Shown here piece after piece: positions 10,471 to 19,343 of a DNA stretch of 64,000 nucleotides. The DNA comes from Alteromonadaceae bacterium M269. Lineage in GTDB: Bacteria; Pseudomonadota; Gammaproteobacteria; Enterobacterales; Alteromonadaceae. A model generated the notes under the pieces. That model made no database searches and was not told the origin of the DNA. It saw only the letters and a list, made by a program, of their open reading frames with translations. Each line of letters opens with the position of its first letter. The first letter of the stretch is position 1. The position numbers were made by a program, and so were the translations under genes. The stretch lies in assembly GCA_004353515.1 (NCBI GenBank), contig SMNZ01000002.1, positions 558,001-622,000 of the forward strand. Direction: 5' to 3'.

Positions 10471-11370
10471 TTACCCCATCATCTTTTCGATAGGCATAAC
10501 AAGAATGCTGCTACAGCCTAACGCTTTTAACTTTTCCATTGTCTCCCAGAACAGTGTTTCTGGGCTCACGACATGTAATGCCACACTGTCGCTATTACCC
10601 GAAAGCGGCAGAACGGTAGGAACCTCAGCTCCGGGAAGTAAATCAGTGACTTCATCGAGTTTGGCTTTAGGCGCGTGAAGCATAATGTATTTACTTTCTT
10701 TCGCCTGCATAACACCTTGAATGCGGGGTAATAGTCTATCGAGAAGCCCTTGTTTTTCTTCAGATAGTGCTTCATTACGCTGAATGAGCACTGCCTTTGA
10801 GTAGAAGATTTCCTGCTTCTCTTGCAAGCCATTGGCTTCAAGTGTTGCGCCAGTAGACACCAAATCACAGATAGCTTCAGCCAATCCAGCTCTAGGAGCA
10901 ACTTCTACTGAACCAGTCAGCATGACAGCGGAGGCATCGATGTTGTTTTGTTGGAAATAGCGTTCTAATAAGTAAGGATAAGTTGTGGCAATTTTCAATC
11001 CATTGAGAGACTCCACACCTTGATAATCAAATTCATTAGGTACAGCAATAGAAAGGCGACAGTGGCCATAATCTAGCTTAGTGAGTTCTTTATACTCGTA
11101 GTTCTTGCCAGCAGCTTTGCGCTCTAGCATTTTTTCTTCAAGCTCGTTCTCGCCAATAAAGCCGAGATCAACTACGCCGTCCATCACAAGGCCTGGGATA
11201 TCATCATCGCGAACGCGCAATAAATCTATTGGCAAGTTAGTTGAATGAGCAATAAGTAAACGGTCACGAATAGAAAGCTTAACACCAATAGCTTTCAGTA
11301 ACTTGATACTGTCGTCGCTTAGTCGACCTGATTTTTGAATGGCTATGCGAAGCCGTTTGTTGTCACTCAT
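10471..11370 (-). CDS. hisG: ATP phosphoribosyltransferase (long form)
   Basis: The committed step of histidine synthesis, joining ATP to PRPP, with feedback inhibition by histidine. From the ATG at 11370 the protein has 299 residues, the same as E. coli HisG, and starts [21 protein letters not shown]. An in-frame ATG 33 bases upstream (11403) would add eleven residues with no family counterpart and falls just after the attenuator U-run, so it is rejected. The long form has the C-terminal regulatory domain ([32 protein letters not shown]), so no HisZ is needed. First structural gene of the operon. Confidence 0.97.
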   Translation of the reverse strand: MSDNKRLRIAIQKSGRLSDDSIKLLKAIGVKLSIRDRLLIAHSTNLPIDLLRVRDDDIPGLVMDGVVDLGFIGENELEEKMLERKAAGKNYEYKELTKLDYGHCRLSIAVPNEFDYQGVESLNGLKIATTYPYLLERYFQQNNIDASAVMLTGSVEVAPRAGLAEAICDLVSTGATLEANGLQEKQEIFYSKAVLIQRNEALSEEKQGLLDRLLPRIQGVMQAKESKYIMLHAPKAKLDEVTDLLPGAEVPTVLPLSGNSDSVALHVVSPETLFWETMEKLKALGCSSILVMPIEKMMG

Positions 11371-11410
11371 TTTTAATTCCAATTTTAAAAAACGCTGATT
11401 CAAAATACGA

Positions 11411-11531
11411 AAAAACCCCCGAAAGTCGCCTTCCGAGGGTTGTTATTTTGTCCTCTGGAAGGTTACCAATAACCTTCCAGCACGAACCTGAAAGGTTATG
11501 CTACGTGGTGATGATGTACTGCTTTCAGGTT
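11411..11531 (-). promoter_or_regulatory. Histidine operon attenuator
   Basis: On the minus strand the leader holds four pairing segments. Segment one (11531-11522, inside hisL) pairs perfectly over 10 bases with 11494-11485. An 11-bp perfect hairpin follows (11480-11470 with 11465-11455, four-base loop). The terminator is CCCUCGGAAG (11438-11429) with CUUUCGGGGG (11425-11416) and a U-run at 11415-11411. CCUUCC in the middle hairpin's 3' arm can pair with GGAAGG of the terminator, giving the antiterminator. Stalling at the four His codons would decide between them. Confidence 0.88.
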
Positions 11532-11543
11532 GATAGTATTCAT
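11496..11543 (-). CDS. hisL: Histidine operon leader peptide
   Basis: A 15-codon reading frame encoding MNTINLKAVHHHHVA and a stop. Four consecutive histidine codons (11516-11505) sit just ahead of the attenuator, as expected for ribosome-mediated attenuation in which scarce charged tRNA-His stalls the ribosome and prevents terminator formation. E. coli HisL has seven His codons, so control here may be less steep. The peptide itself has no known function. Its position, orientation and the matching RNA structures make the call strong despite the short length. Confidence 0.9.
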   Translation of the reverse strand: MNTINLKAVHHHHVA

Positions 11544-11596
11544 GGTTTTGTCGCTTAATGTGTTCAACATTGGTTGCTTTACAAAAGAGGCCGTGA

Positions 11597-11624
11597 CTTT
11601 AACCGAGCCTATTCAAAAAAGCAA
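11597..11624 (-). promoter_or_regulatory. Possible his operon promoter
   Basis: TTGCTT (11624-11619) and TTAAAG (11602-11597) are 16 bases apart on the minus strand, which would start transcription near 11590, about 47 bases before hisL. Both boxes are imperfect. No better pair was found between hisL and the divergent gene at 11838. Confidence 0.35.
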
Positions 11625-11837
11625 TGTCTTGAAGTTTAGATGACTATTCTTAAAAAAACTAAGATATAGATCTTGTCCATATTTCTAAACAGGATAAATA
11701 GCTCGAGGTTTAAAAATTGAACTTGTAGTATAAAAAATGTTCTAAAAATGACGATATAATGAGAAAGAGTGGCGTAATTTTCGCATTATAGGAAGCGTTT
11801 CTGACTCAGGAGTTAATTGAATAATCAGTGATTTATT

Positions 11838-12158
11838 ATGAATGATGCATTGGTATTTTCTGCGCTAGCAAGACAGGGGAGAACTCCTCCGATAGAAGAC
11901 CGTCACATTGTGGAAAAGGTCAGTAAAGAAGCTGCGTTAAAAAAGCTTAATGATAAAGAAAAGCTTTTGAATGCGGAGGAGAGAGAAGCGCGCGAAAAAC
12001 AAAATAAAAAGAAGAAAAAACAAAATGCTAAGAAGTCGGTTTCTGAGCAAGTACTAATGGATGGTGCAGAAGCTGAGAAACTCTTTGATAAAACAGGGCA
12101 TTTGCCAGTTGATCATGATCCCGAACATAAAATTAAACATGTTGACGATTATGCGTAA
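11838..12158 (+). CDS. Small charged hypothetical protein
   Basis: A 106-residue cytoplasmic protein that I do not recognise. It has a short N-terminal segment (ALVFSALARQGRTPPIEDRHI), then a highly charged helix from about residue 28 to 68 dominated by Lys, Glu and Asn (KLLNAEEREAREKQNKKKKK), probably a coiled coil or basic nucleic-acid-binding tail, and an acidic and His-containing end (DKTGHLPVDHDPEHKIKHVDD). No membrane segment or signal peptide. There is no good ribosome site directly before the ATG. It lies between the his leader and the yoaA-tsaB pair and may be transcribed with the latter, but a 141-base gap separates them. Confidence 0.6.
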   Translation: MNDALVFSALARQGRTPPIEDRHIVEKVSKEAALKKLNDKEKLLNAEEREAREKQNKKKKKQNAKKSVSEQVLMDGAEAEKLFDKTGHLPVDHDPEHKIKHVDDYA

Positions 12159-12299
12159 GCGTCGATAGGTAATTCAATCACTCCACATCTAAATCCCTAC
12201 ATAATATAGCCCATCATCAGAACGCCTTAATTTAATCCTGAATCACACTCAAGAATTTGTCATAATTCAATAAATCTATCCGTAGTCCAATATTACTTA

Positions 12300-14219
12300 A
12301 TGTCATCAATAGAATCCGTTTTCTCTGAAGACGGGAAGCTTGCTTCCACCATAAAAGGCTTTAGCCCTCGCAAACCCCAGACTGATATGGCAATAGCTGT
12401 GACTAAAGCTATTGATGATAAAGATTTACTTATAGTCGAAGCTGGCACGGGTACTGGGAAAACCTTTGCTTACTTAGTCCCTGCTTTAATGAGCACTAAG
12501 AAATCTATTATTTCAACAGGTACCAAGAACCTTCAAGAACAGCTTTTCCATCGTGATCTGCCTGTCGTTAAAAAAGCACTGGGTGTTAACAAGAGAATGG
12601 CTCTACTTAAAGGAAGAGCCAATTACCTTTGTACGCATAGGCTAAGGCAGCATAGTGGTGATAGTACTTTGCTTGACTCTCAGACATTGTCGGATTTATC
12701 TAAAGTACGAAAGTGGGCAAATAGCACTAAGTCAGGTGATGTTGGAGAAATCGAAACCTTAGCTGAAGATGCTAAGGTTATTCCGTTCGTAACATCTTCG
12801 GTAGATAACTGTTTAGGAAAAGATTGCCCAGACTATGCCGATTGTTATCTAGTTAAAGCCAGACGCAACGCGATGGAAGCCGATTTAGTGGTAGTTAACC
12901 ATCATTTATTTTTTGCTGATTTAGCGTTGAAGGACACGGGGTTCGGTGAGTTAATTCCAGAAGTCGATGTGATTGTCTTTGATGAAGCTCATCAGCTACC
13001 GGATATTGCTAGTGAATACTTTGGTGATGCGTTGTCTACAAGGCAGATTCAAGATACCTGCAAAGAGTTAGAAACAATTTATCGCGTTCAACTTAAGGAT
13101 ATTAAGCAAGTCAGCCTAATGGCAGATAAGGTGCGTTTGGCCGCGGCAGACCTTCGAATGCTCTTTGGCCAGCACCCCGAGAAGGGGAATTGGGCAAACA
13201 AGTTAAATGATCCTGAAATACAGCGACATATTAAACGCCTTGGAGAGAGTCTTGGCTTGCTCTACGAAGTGATCAAGTTGCATTTGGGGCGAGATGACGA
13301 CTTAGATAACATTTTTGAGCGCGTTACGCAGATGCGCACTAAGCTCGAGAAGTTGACTGATACTGAGCAAACGGGCGTAAGTTTGTGGTATGAAACAACG
13401 ACTCGCCACCTGATTATTCGTCTAACGCCGTTGAAGATATCAGACAAGTTTCGCGATATTGTGAACACGCCCAGAAGAAGCTGGATCTTTACCTCTGCAA
13501 CCTTGGTTGTTGGGACTGAGTTTTCACATTATCAAAATCAGATGGGGTTAGAAGATGCGAAAACGCTGTCGTTAGACAGCCCTTTTGATTATCAGAATCA
13601 ATCCATGCTTTGTATTCCACGCTATCTGCCTGATCCTAATGCTCATAATATGCGTTCGTTTTTGGTTGATACAGCACAAGCACTGATTAAAGCGAGCAAA
13701 GGTCGATGTTTCCTGCTCTTTACCAGCTATGCCACGTTGAACGATATGGCGAAAAAACTTGAAGATAAAATCGATAATACACTTCTGGTGCAAGGCTCCA
13801 TGAGTAAAAGGGCATTGCTGGATAACTTTCTTGCAGAGAAAGATGCAGTGTTATTAGCTACAGGTGCATTCTGGGAAGGCGTTGATATTCGAGGGGATGA
13901 CCTGACATGTGTGTTGATCGATAAACTGCCTTTTGCATCACCGGATGACCCTTTGCTTCAAGCTCGAATTGAAGATTGCCGTAAACAGGGCGGTAATCCA
14001 TTTGCACAACTACAAATACCCCAAGCTGTTATCTCGCTAAAACAAGGGGCTGGTAGGCTTATTAGAGATGAAACGGATAAAGGTGTTTTAGTGATTTGTG
14101 ATCATCGCTTGGTTAGTAGAGAATACGGCCGAACTTTTGTCGAGAGCCTTCCTCCTATGCGTCGAACGCGAGATTTGAGCTTAGCAACTGATTACCTAGA
14201 GACATTAAATGACGAGTGA
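12300..14219 (+). CDS. yoaA: ATP-dependent DNA helicase, DinG family (YoaA)
   Basis: A superfamily 2 iron-sulfur helicase of the XPD/DinG type acting in DNA repair; E. coli YoaA unwinds 5' to 3' and works with the polymerase subunit HolC. The 639 residues show Walker A GTGTGKT at 49-55, four cysteines for a 4Fe-4S cluster (C111, C171, C176, C182) and the DEAH box at 228-231, with later helicase motifs SATLVVG and QGAGRLIR. Length equals the E. coli protein. I see no LexA-type box upstream. The 3' end overlaps tsaB by 11 bases, the same gene pair as in E. coli. Confidence 0.94.
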   Translation: MSSIESVFSEDGKLASTIKGFSPRKPQTDMAIAVTKAIDDKDLLIVEAGTGTGKTFAYLVPALMSTKKSIISTGTKNLQEQLFHRDLPVVKKALGVNKRMALLKGRANYLCTHRLRQHSGDSTLLDSQTLSDLSKVRKWANSTKSGDVGEIETLAEDAKVIPFVTSSVDNCLGKDCPDYADCYLVKARRNAMEADLVVVNHHLFFADLALKDTGFGELIPEVDVIVFDEAHQLPDIASEYFGDALSTRQIQDTCKELETIYRVQLKDIKQVSLMADKVRLAAADLRMLFGQHPEKGNWANKLNDPEIQRHIKRLGESLGLLYEVIKLHLGRDDDLDNIFERVTQMRTKLEKLTDTEQTGVSLWYETTTRHLIIRLTPLKISDKFRDIVNTPRRSWIFTSATLVVGTEFSHYQNQMGLEDAKTLSLDSPFDYQNQSMLCIPRYLPDPNAHNMRSFLVDTAQALIKASKGRCFLLFTSYATLNDMAKKLEDKIDNTLLVQGSMSKRALLDNFLAEKDAVLLATGAFWEGVDIRGDDLTCVLIDKLPFASPDDPLLQARIEDCRKQGGNPFAQLQIPQAVISLKQGAGRLIRDETDKGVLVICDHRLVSREYGRTFVESLPPMRRTRDLSLATDYLETLNDE

Positions 14220-14910
14220 AAAAACTTCTACGATCTTAGCCATTGATGCGGCGACAGAAGCTTGTTCTGTTGCTTTATCTGTTGATGGGCAAACCTTTTC
14301 CGACTTTACCGTGTGTCCTCAACAGCATAGCCAGCGGTTGTTACCCATGATCGAAAGTGTGCTAGAAAAAGCTGGAGTGAAGCTGTCTGAAGTTGATTAT
14401 CTTGCCTATGGCCAAGGCCCTGGTAGTTTTACTGGAATTCGTATTGCAACGGGAATGATGCAGGGCTTAGCAATGGGAGCTGATATTCCAGTTGTTGGTG
14501 TGTCAACATTGGCTGCAATGGCACAACAAATTATCAGCGAGAAATCATCGACATCAGTTGTAGCGGCTATTGATGCTCGAATGAGTGAAGTCTATGTTGC
14601 GAGTTATACCAACGAAAATGGCCTGGCAGTTTTGCAAGGGCAAGAGAGCGTTTTAGCACCTGCAGAAGCTGTCAATCAAATGACATACAGTGAAGATACG
14701 GCTGCTGTAGGAACAGGGTGGCAAGCTTATACCGAGTTGCAGGATCTTAAAATTGCTTATGAGCCTGATTTACTTTATCCGAGTGCTTTATATATGTTAC
14801 CACTGGCTAAAAAAGCTATTGATAACGGCTTAGCATCGGCAGTCGAGCATGCTAAACCGACTTATTTGCGGGATAAAGTTACCTGGAAAAAATTACCAGG
14901 TAGAGAATAA
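14209..14910 (+). CDS. tsaB: tRNA threonylcarbamoyladenosine synthesis protein TsaB
   Basis: Non-catalytic partner of TsaD and TsaE needed to make t6A at position 37 of ANN-decoding tRNAs; normally essential. The 233 residues have the ASKHA-type fold with ILAIDAATEACSVALS at the start and the signature GQGPGSFTGIRIATGMMQGLA near residues 66-86. Length matches E. coli TsaB (231). The start ATG lies inside the yoaA end, so the two are probably cotranslated. Confidence 0.95.
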   Translation: MTSEKTSTILAIDAATEACSVALSVDGQTFSDFTVCPQQHSQRLLPMIESVLEKAGVKLSEVDYLAYGQGPGSFTGIRIATGMMQGLAMGADIPVVGVSTLAAMAQQIISEKSSTSVVAAIDARMSEVYVASYTNENGLAVLQGQESVLAPAEAVNQMTYSEDTAAVGTGWQAYTELQDLKIAYEPDLLYPSALYMLPLAKKAIDNGLASAVEHAKPTYLRDKVTWKKLPGRE

Positions 14911-14984
14911 AGCAAGGTTCTTTCTTCTGTTTCGATAATCACCAATCACTCCCTTATTTGCGTCAATCTCTTATATCAATAAGC

Positions 14985-15000
14985 TGGCGCGAAATTTGCA
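14985..15000 (+). promoter_or_regulatory. Sigma54 (RpoN) promoter
   Basis: TGGCGCG (14985-14991), four bases, TTGCA (14996-15000) fits the sigma54 consensus TGGCRCG-N4-TTGCW at every fixed position, with the GG and GC doublets correctly spaced. Transcription would begin near 15011, about 50 bases before the ATG at 15062. It lies between tsaB and the orphan gene, in the right orientation for the latter. Confidence 0.75.
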
Positions 15001-15061
15001 ATTAGCGTTTCTTATGTGGCTCAAGATCTCATTGGGTCTAATTGTTTGAAATTTGGTGATT

Positions 15062-15382
15062 ATGGCGATTGAGTCAGCAGTAAACGCTCCCCGAAATACA
15101 GTCCTGATTGGCCCAAGCTCGAGAGATGCTCCCCGGGCTAATGTTGTGCGCGATGGCAGTTCACAGCGTACTTTTGACGCTGTGAACAATCGACCCTCGG
15201 TTATTATCGCAGGTGATGAGAGAGGACAGCAACGAGCAAGCCAGTTCAATCAGGAAGGCGAGGCTATTCGTGATGAGCCAAATACCCGAAATAGGCGAGC
15301 AATAGCTGCTTATCAAAGTTTCTCCAGAGAAGAACGACGAGCTGAGGTACAAAGCTTGTTAGGTGTGGATACCTTTATCTAA
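15062..15382 (+). CDS. Hypothetical protein downstream of a sigma54 promoter
   Basis: A 106-residue protein with no signal peptide or membrane segment. The first half is polar and rich in Asn, Arg and Ser (NAPRNTVLIGPSSRDAPRANVVRDG), probably disordered; the last 45 residues (EPNTRNRRAIAAYQSFSREERRAEVQSLLGVDTFI) look like a compact helical end with a conserved-looking hydrophobic tail. I do not recognise it confidently. The ATG at 15062 is chosen over upstream TTG and GTG codons at 15053 and 15056; no strong ribosome site is visible for any. A near-perfect sigma54 promoter precedes it. Sigma54 genes are often tied to flagella, nitrogen or envelope stress, but no such neighbours are present. 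Confidence 0.6.
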   Translation: MAIESAVNAPRNTVLIGPSSRDAPRANVVRDGSSQRTFDAVNNRPSVIIAGDERGQQRASQFNQEGEAIRDEPNTRNRRAIAAYQSFSREERRAEVQSLLGVDTFI

Positions 15383-15593
15383 AATCGATGATTTTTGTTA
15401 TATGAGTTGTGATAGGGTTAATGGATGCGAATATGACAATTTATAACGATTTAATGATATCCATCGATATTCATACAACATTCAGATAAATTCGCAATAA
15501 TCAGTAAGTAGAGTATATAGATCTGCTCAGTCTGATACTCCAAACGGACATAATTAGTTGCTATAAACGAAATGGAAATGTAGGAGGTTAGTA

Positions 15594-16295
15594 ATGTTGA
15601 AAAAAATATGTTCATTGACACTCGTCTTGGGACTTTCCGCCTGTTCCATTGTTCCCGAGAGTATTCAAGTCGATAAAGAAAACACATTGATTCCTTACAC
15701 TGACGTTGCTAGTGATGCGAACAGCAAAAAAGGCGAATGGGTCAGATGGGGTGGTGTTATTGCCGAAGTTAGCAATAAAGAGGATTCAACCGTAGTGGAG
15801 ATGGTTCAATTACCACTTCGTAATTATGGTCGTCCAATTGAAACAAGACAAAGCTCAGGTCGTTTCCGTGTGCATGTCGATGGTTTCCTTGATCCACTCG
15901 TTTTTAGAGAAGGTCGTATCATCACTTTTTCTGGCACGGTTGACGGTGTTGAAGAAGGCGCAATTGGTGAATACGTTTATAAATTCCCGAAAATAAATTC
16001 CGAAGGGTATGAATTATGGGAAGAGGCGAGACCAGTTGACGTAGCTGCTTATAACATTTACCCCTACGGGATATATCCATATGGATTTGTTGGTGGTAGA
16101 CATTTTATTGGTCATGGATTCGGGCATCGAGGTTTTAGAAGAGGATTTTATGGCAGAGGTTTTGGCAATCGAAGCCACGGGTTTAGAGGCGGTAGAGGCA
16201 CTGTTCGTAGTGTTAACCGTAATGCCAACCGCAATGCTGCTAGAGGCGGTGCTTCGAGTACAACAAGTACTAACACGAGCTTAACTCAGTTATAG
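15594..16295 (+). CDS. Slp/YeaY-family outer membrane lipoprotein with Gly/Arg-rich tail
   Basis: A lipoprotein of the Slp family, whose members are starvation- or acid-associated outer-membrane lipoproteins of unclear role. The signal peptide ends in the lipobox LSAC with C17. Residues 24-145 form the Slp domain (GEWVRWGGVIAEVSN, SSGRFRVHVDGFLDPLVFREGRIITFSGTVDG). The C-terminal 75 residues are unusual: YPYGIYPYGFVGG followed by repeats of GF, GR and HGF and then Asn/Arg-rich sequence, absent from E. coli Slp or YeaY. A good ribosome site (AGGAGG at 15583-15588) precedes the ATG. The position between tsaB and fadD matches yeaY in E. coli. Confidence 0.87.
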   Translation: MLKKICSLTLVLGLSACSIVPESIQVDKENTLIPYTDVASDANSKKGEWVRWGGVIAEVSNKEDSTVVEMVQLPLRNYGRPIETRQSSGRFRVHVDGFLDPLVFREGRIITFSGTVDGVEEGAIGEYVYKFPKINSEGYELWEEARPVDVAAYNIYPYGIYPYGFVGGRHFIGHGFGHRGFRRGFYGRGFGNRSHGFRGGRGTVRSVNRNANRNAARGGASSTTSTNTSLTQL

Positions 16296-16340
16296 ACAAG
16301 CGTTGCCGCAAAATTGAGCTTTTGTGGCAAATTTATGTAA

Positions 16341-16368
16341 AAAGGCGGCAATTATTTGCCGCTTTTTT
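16341..16368 (+). terminator. Rho-independent terminator after slp/yeaY-like gene
   Basis: GCGGCAA (16345-16351), a four-base loop and TTGCCGC (16356-16362) are followed by six Ts. The A-run on the left side could let it act in both directions. Confidence 0.9.
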
Positions 16369-16499
16369 GTTTCGCAACATAAACTCTCTGGAACTCTTGT
16401 CTATTGGTTCTGCTGAAGATACTTGCGATTATACCTTCGTTTTAATAGCCTTCACTGAGGTATATTCAATAGTTGTTCCGGGAAAATAAGCTTTAACTT

Positions 16500-17339
16500 A
16501 TGCAAGAGATTTCATTTCAGTTAAGTCATCGCCGTATTAACGGCTTGGCATTTGGTGATCCTACTAAGCCACTTATTGTTGCTCTTCATGGCTGGTTAGA
16601 TAATGCCGCAAGTTTTATCCCGCTGAGTGAGCATTTATCTGATTACTATTTGGTTGCTATAGATTTTGTTGGACATGGCCACTCGGAACATCGCTCTCCT
16701 GATGCACACTATCATCAAATGGACTTTGTACAGGACTTACATGAAATTGTTGAATCGCAAATGTGGGATGACTTTATTCTACTAGGACATTCCATGGGAG
16801 GAATAGTGGGCTCTCTATATGCCAGTAGCTTTCCAGAGAAGGTGACTAAATTTATTTCTATTGAAGCTTTTGGCCCTATCACAAAAGAAGCGGAAGTCAG
16901 TGCACAACAATTGAGAGATTCTATTGAAAGTCGTATTCGGCTCCGAGATAGATCCGCAAAGCATCCAACAAGCTTTTCTCAAGCAGTGCAGGCCCGTATA
17001 AATGCGGGTTACATGGAACCTAGCTCTGCAGAGCTTTTGGTAGAACGTAATCTTTCAAAGCAAGATGACATTTTAAAGTGGCGGACAGATAGGCGCTTAA
17101 GAACGATTTCATCGGTACGCTTAACACATTCGCAGGCTGAATTTTTTATGCGAAACCTGACTATGCCCGTAATGGTCATTCACGGAACCAAAGGGTTTGA
17201 TCAAGTGCGAGGCTTCGTTGAATCAAGGCAAGAGTGGGTTAAAGATCTGACAATAGAGAATTGTCCTGGAGGACATCATTTACATATGGACGAACCTCAA
17301 CCTGTTAGTCAGGTCATTTCTGAATTTTTGGAAAGCTAA
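16500..17339 (+). CDS. Alpha/beta hydrolase
   Basis: A 279-residue cytoplasmic serine hydrolase. The oxyanion-hole motif is ALHGWLDNAASF near residue 28, the nucleophile is the Ser of GHSMGG near residue 97, and the catalytic His is in GGHHLHMDEP near the C-terminus. A cap region lies around 130-200. There is no signal peptide. The substrate is unknown; the location directly upstream of fadD suggests an ester or thioester connected with lipid metabolism, but that is inference. It has its own spacing of about 200 bases on the upstream side behind a terminator. Confidence 0.85.
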   Translation: MQEISFQLSHRRINGLAFGDPTKPLIVALHGWLDNAASFIPLSEHLSDYYLVAIDFVGHGHSEHRSPDAHYHQMDFVQDLHEIVESQMWDDFILLGHSMGGIVGSLYASSFPEKVTKFISIEAFGPITKEAEVSAQQLRDSIESRIRLRDRSAKHPTSFSQAVQARINAGYMEPSSAELLVERNLSKQDDILKWRTDRRLRTISSVRLTHSQAEFFMRNLTMPVMVIHGTKGFDQVRGFVESRQEWVKDLTIENCPGGHHLHMDEPQPVSQVISEFLES

Positions 17340-17383
17340 CTGAGTTAGAGATGCTGCATTTTATGCTGAATGGGGTTGATCGG

Positions 17384-17419
17384 GCGTTTAAAACTCTGGA
17401 TACTTAAGTTTTTAAACGC
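17384..17419. repeat. Inverted repeat downstream of alpha/beta hydrolase gene
   Basis: GCGTTTAAAACT (17384-17395) and the facing AGTTTTTAAACGC (ending at 17419) can fold into a hairpin of about 10 bp. It lacks a proper U-run in either direction, so it may be a weak terminator. I found no FadR-like operator in the spacer before fadD. Confidence 0.4.
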
Positions 17420-17623
17420 TTGTTTGAATAAACAAGGCGCCAATTAATTAAAACTAAGCATCTCAACGTATCTGCTAGTGAGCCCTATTTTATTAGCTAG
17501 CATTTGATTTTGGTTGGTCATTGGGTACTATCAAAGGAATGATATGATTAAAATGATTTAAGAGTTCAATGTCGTTGTGACTGAAAGTTGCTAGCTTAAG
17601 ACTGAGAAATAAGAAGAGGCAAT

Positions 17624-19279
17624 ATGGAAAAAATCTGGTTAAAAAACTATCAAGAGCAAGTGCCCGCGGAAATAGACGCTGATCACTATCCATCATTGCT
17701 TGAAATCTTCGAACAATCAGTCGCAAAGTATAAAGATACGGTTTCCTATATTAATATGGGACACCAGATAACATTTGCTGAGCTAGATCAAAAAACAAAG
17801 GCTTTTGCTGCTTACTTGCAAAATTCGGGGTTAAAACGTGACGATTCTGTCGCTATTATGATGCCTAACCTGATTCAGTATCCAGTTGCCATGTTCGGCG
17901 TATTAAGGGCTGGGATGAGGGTTGTTAATGTTAACCCTCTATACACCGCTCGTGAACTAAAACACCAATTAAAAGACGCTAACGTAAAAGCAATTGTTAT
18001 TGTTGAAAACTTTGCTTGTACATTGGCTGAGGTTATTAAGGATACGCCTGTTGAGCAGGTACTTTTAACGCAAATTGGAGATATGCTACCCGCGCCTAAA
18101 CGCTGGATTGTCAACTTTGCAGTTAAACACATTAAAAAGATGGTTCCGGATTATAAGCTCACAGAGACCATCCCATTCAATAAAGCACTGTCGATAGGGG
18201 CGGGACAAAGTTATAGCCGCCCAACGGTAACTGGCGATGATATTGCCTATTTACAATATACCGGAGGTACTACAGGCGTTTCTAAAGGTGCGATGCTAAC
18301 GCATAGAAACCTTGTTGCTAACCTTGAACAAGTATCAGGTATTCTAGAACCCGTCATTGAGAAAGAAAAAGAGCTGGTGGTGACCGCACTGCCGCTTTAT
18401 CACATCTTTGCATTGCAAGGCAGCTGCTTAACTTTTGTAAAATTTGGCTGCCCTAATCTTTTGATTACTAACCCTAGAGATATGCCAGGCTTTGTTAAAG
18501 AGCTTGAAAAGTACGACTTCACTATTCTCCCTGGGGTTAATACATTATTTAATGGCTTGGTAAATACACCTGGATTTAGTGACCTTAATTTCAGCCGTTT
18601 CAAGTTTGCCCTTGGTGGTGGTACGGCCGTTCAGCGACCTGTTGCTGAACGTTGGCATGAAATTACAGGTTCAGTTTTGCTTGAGGGCTATGGGCTGACA
18701 GAATGCTCGCCAGTGGTGACTGTGAATCCACCTGACTTGAAAGAATACAAAGGCTCAATCGGCATGCCTTTACCTTCTACAGATATCAAGTTGCTTGATG
18801 ATGATGGTAATGAAGTCGCATTTGGTGAGGCAGGTGAGATTTATGTAAAAGGCCCGCAAGTCATGGTGGGCTATCTTAATCGTCCTGAAGCCACAGAAGA
18901 GATCTTGAAAGACGGATGGCTTGCGACCGGCGATATTGGTAAGTGCGATGAAGAAGGATACTTCTACATTGTTGATAGAAAGAAGGATATGATCCTCGTT
19001 TCTGGATTTAATGTGTTTCCTAATGAAATTGAAGAAGTTGCAGCAATGCACGATATGGTTTTGGAGGCAGCTGCTATCGGGGTACCACACGAATCAACAG
19101 GCGAAATGGTGAAACTGTTTGTTGTTCGTAAAGACGAGTCTTTAACAGATAAAATGCTTATCGAACATTGCAGAGAGCATTTAACTGGGTATAAGGTGCC
19201 GAAGCTTGTTGAATTTAGAGATGAATTGCCGAAAACTAATGTCGGTAAAATTCTGAGGAAAGAATTAAGAGGTCAGTGA
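17624..19279 (+). CDS. fadD: Long-chain-fatty-acid--CoA ligase
   Basis: Activates fatty acids to acyl-CoA with ATP for beta-oxidation and membrane lipid use, working at the inner face of the cytoplasmic membrane. The 551 residues contain the AMP-binding P-loop [13 protein letters not shown] near residue 212, the [17 protein letters not shown] motif, the [39 protein letters not shown] hinge region and the catalytic lysine in [12 protein letters not shown] at the end. A GAAGAGG ribosome site lies just before the ATG. Length and position before rnd match the E. coli locus. Confidence 0.95.
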   Translation: MEKIWLKNYQEQVPAEIDADHYPSLLEIFEQSVAKYKDTVSYINMGHQITFAELDQKTKAFAAYLQNSGLKRDDSVAIMMPNLIQYPVAMFGVLRAGMRVVNVNPLYTARELKHQLKDANVKAIVIVENFACTLAEVIKDTPVEQVLLTQIGDMLPAPKRWIVNFAVKHIKKMVPDYKLTETIPFNKALSIGAGQSYSRPTVTGDDIAYLQYTGGTTGVSKGAMLTHRNLVANLEQVSGILEPVIEKEKELVVTALPLYHIFALQGSCLTFVKFGCPNLLITNPRDMPGFVKELEKYDFTILPGVNTLFNGLVNTPGFSDLNFSRFKFALGGGTAVQRPVAERWHEITGSVLLEGYGLTECSPVVTVNPPDLKEYKGSIGMPLPSTDIKLLDDDGNEVAFGEAGEIYVKGPQVMVGYLNRPEATEEILKDGWLATGDIGKCDEEGYFYIVDRKKDMILVSGFNVFPNEIEEVAAMHDMVLEAAAIGVPHESTGEMVKLFVVRKDESLTDKMLIEHCREHLTGYKVPKLVEFRDELPKTNVGKILRKELRGQ

Positions 19280-19280
19280 T

Positions 19281-19307
19281 AAAAGCCGGCGTTTAAGCCG
19301 GCTTTTT
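19281..19307 (+). terminator. Rho-independent terminator after fadD
   Basis: AAAAGCCGGC (19281-19290), a six-base loop and GCCGGCTTTTT (19297-19307) form a stem of up to 10 bp ending in a T-run. Confidence 0.93.
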
Positions 19308-19343
19308 ACTTTTTGGGTTAGGATTAGGAGCGTGTGTCTTTAA

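Noticed and set aside
11371-11403. Longer HisG start at 11403
   Set aside because: Adds eleven residues absent from the family and lies immediately after the attenuator terminator, with no ribosome site. The start at 11370 gives the normal length.
17340-17623. FadR operator before fadD
   Set aside because: Scanned for the TGGTNNGACCA-type palindrome and found none; fatty-acid control, if present, uses another sequence.
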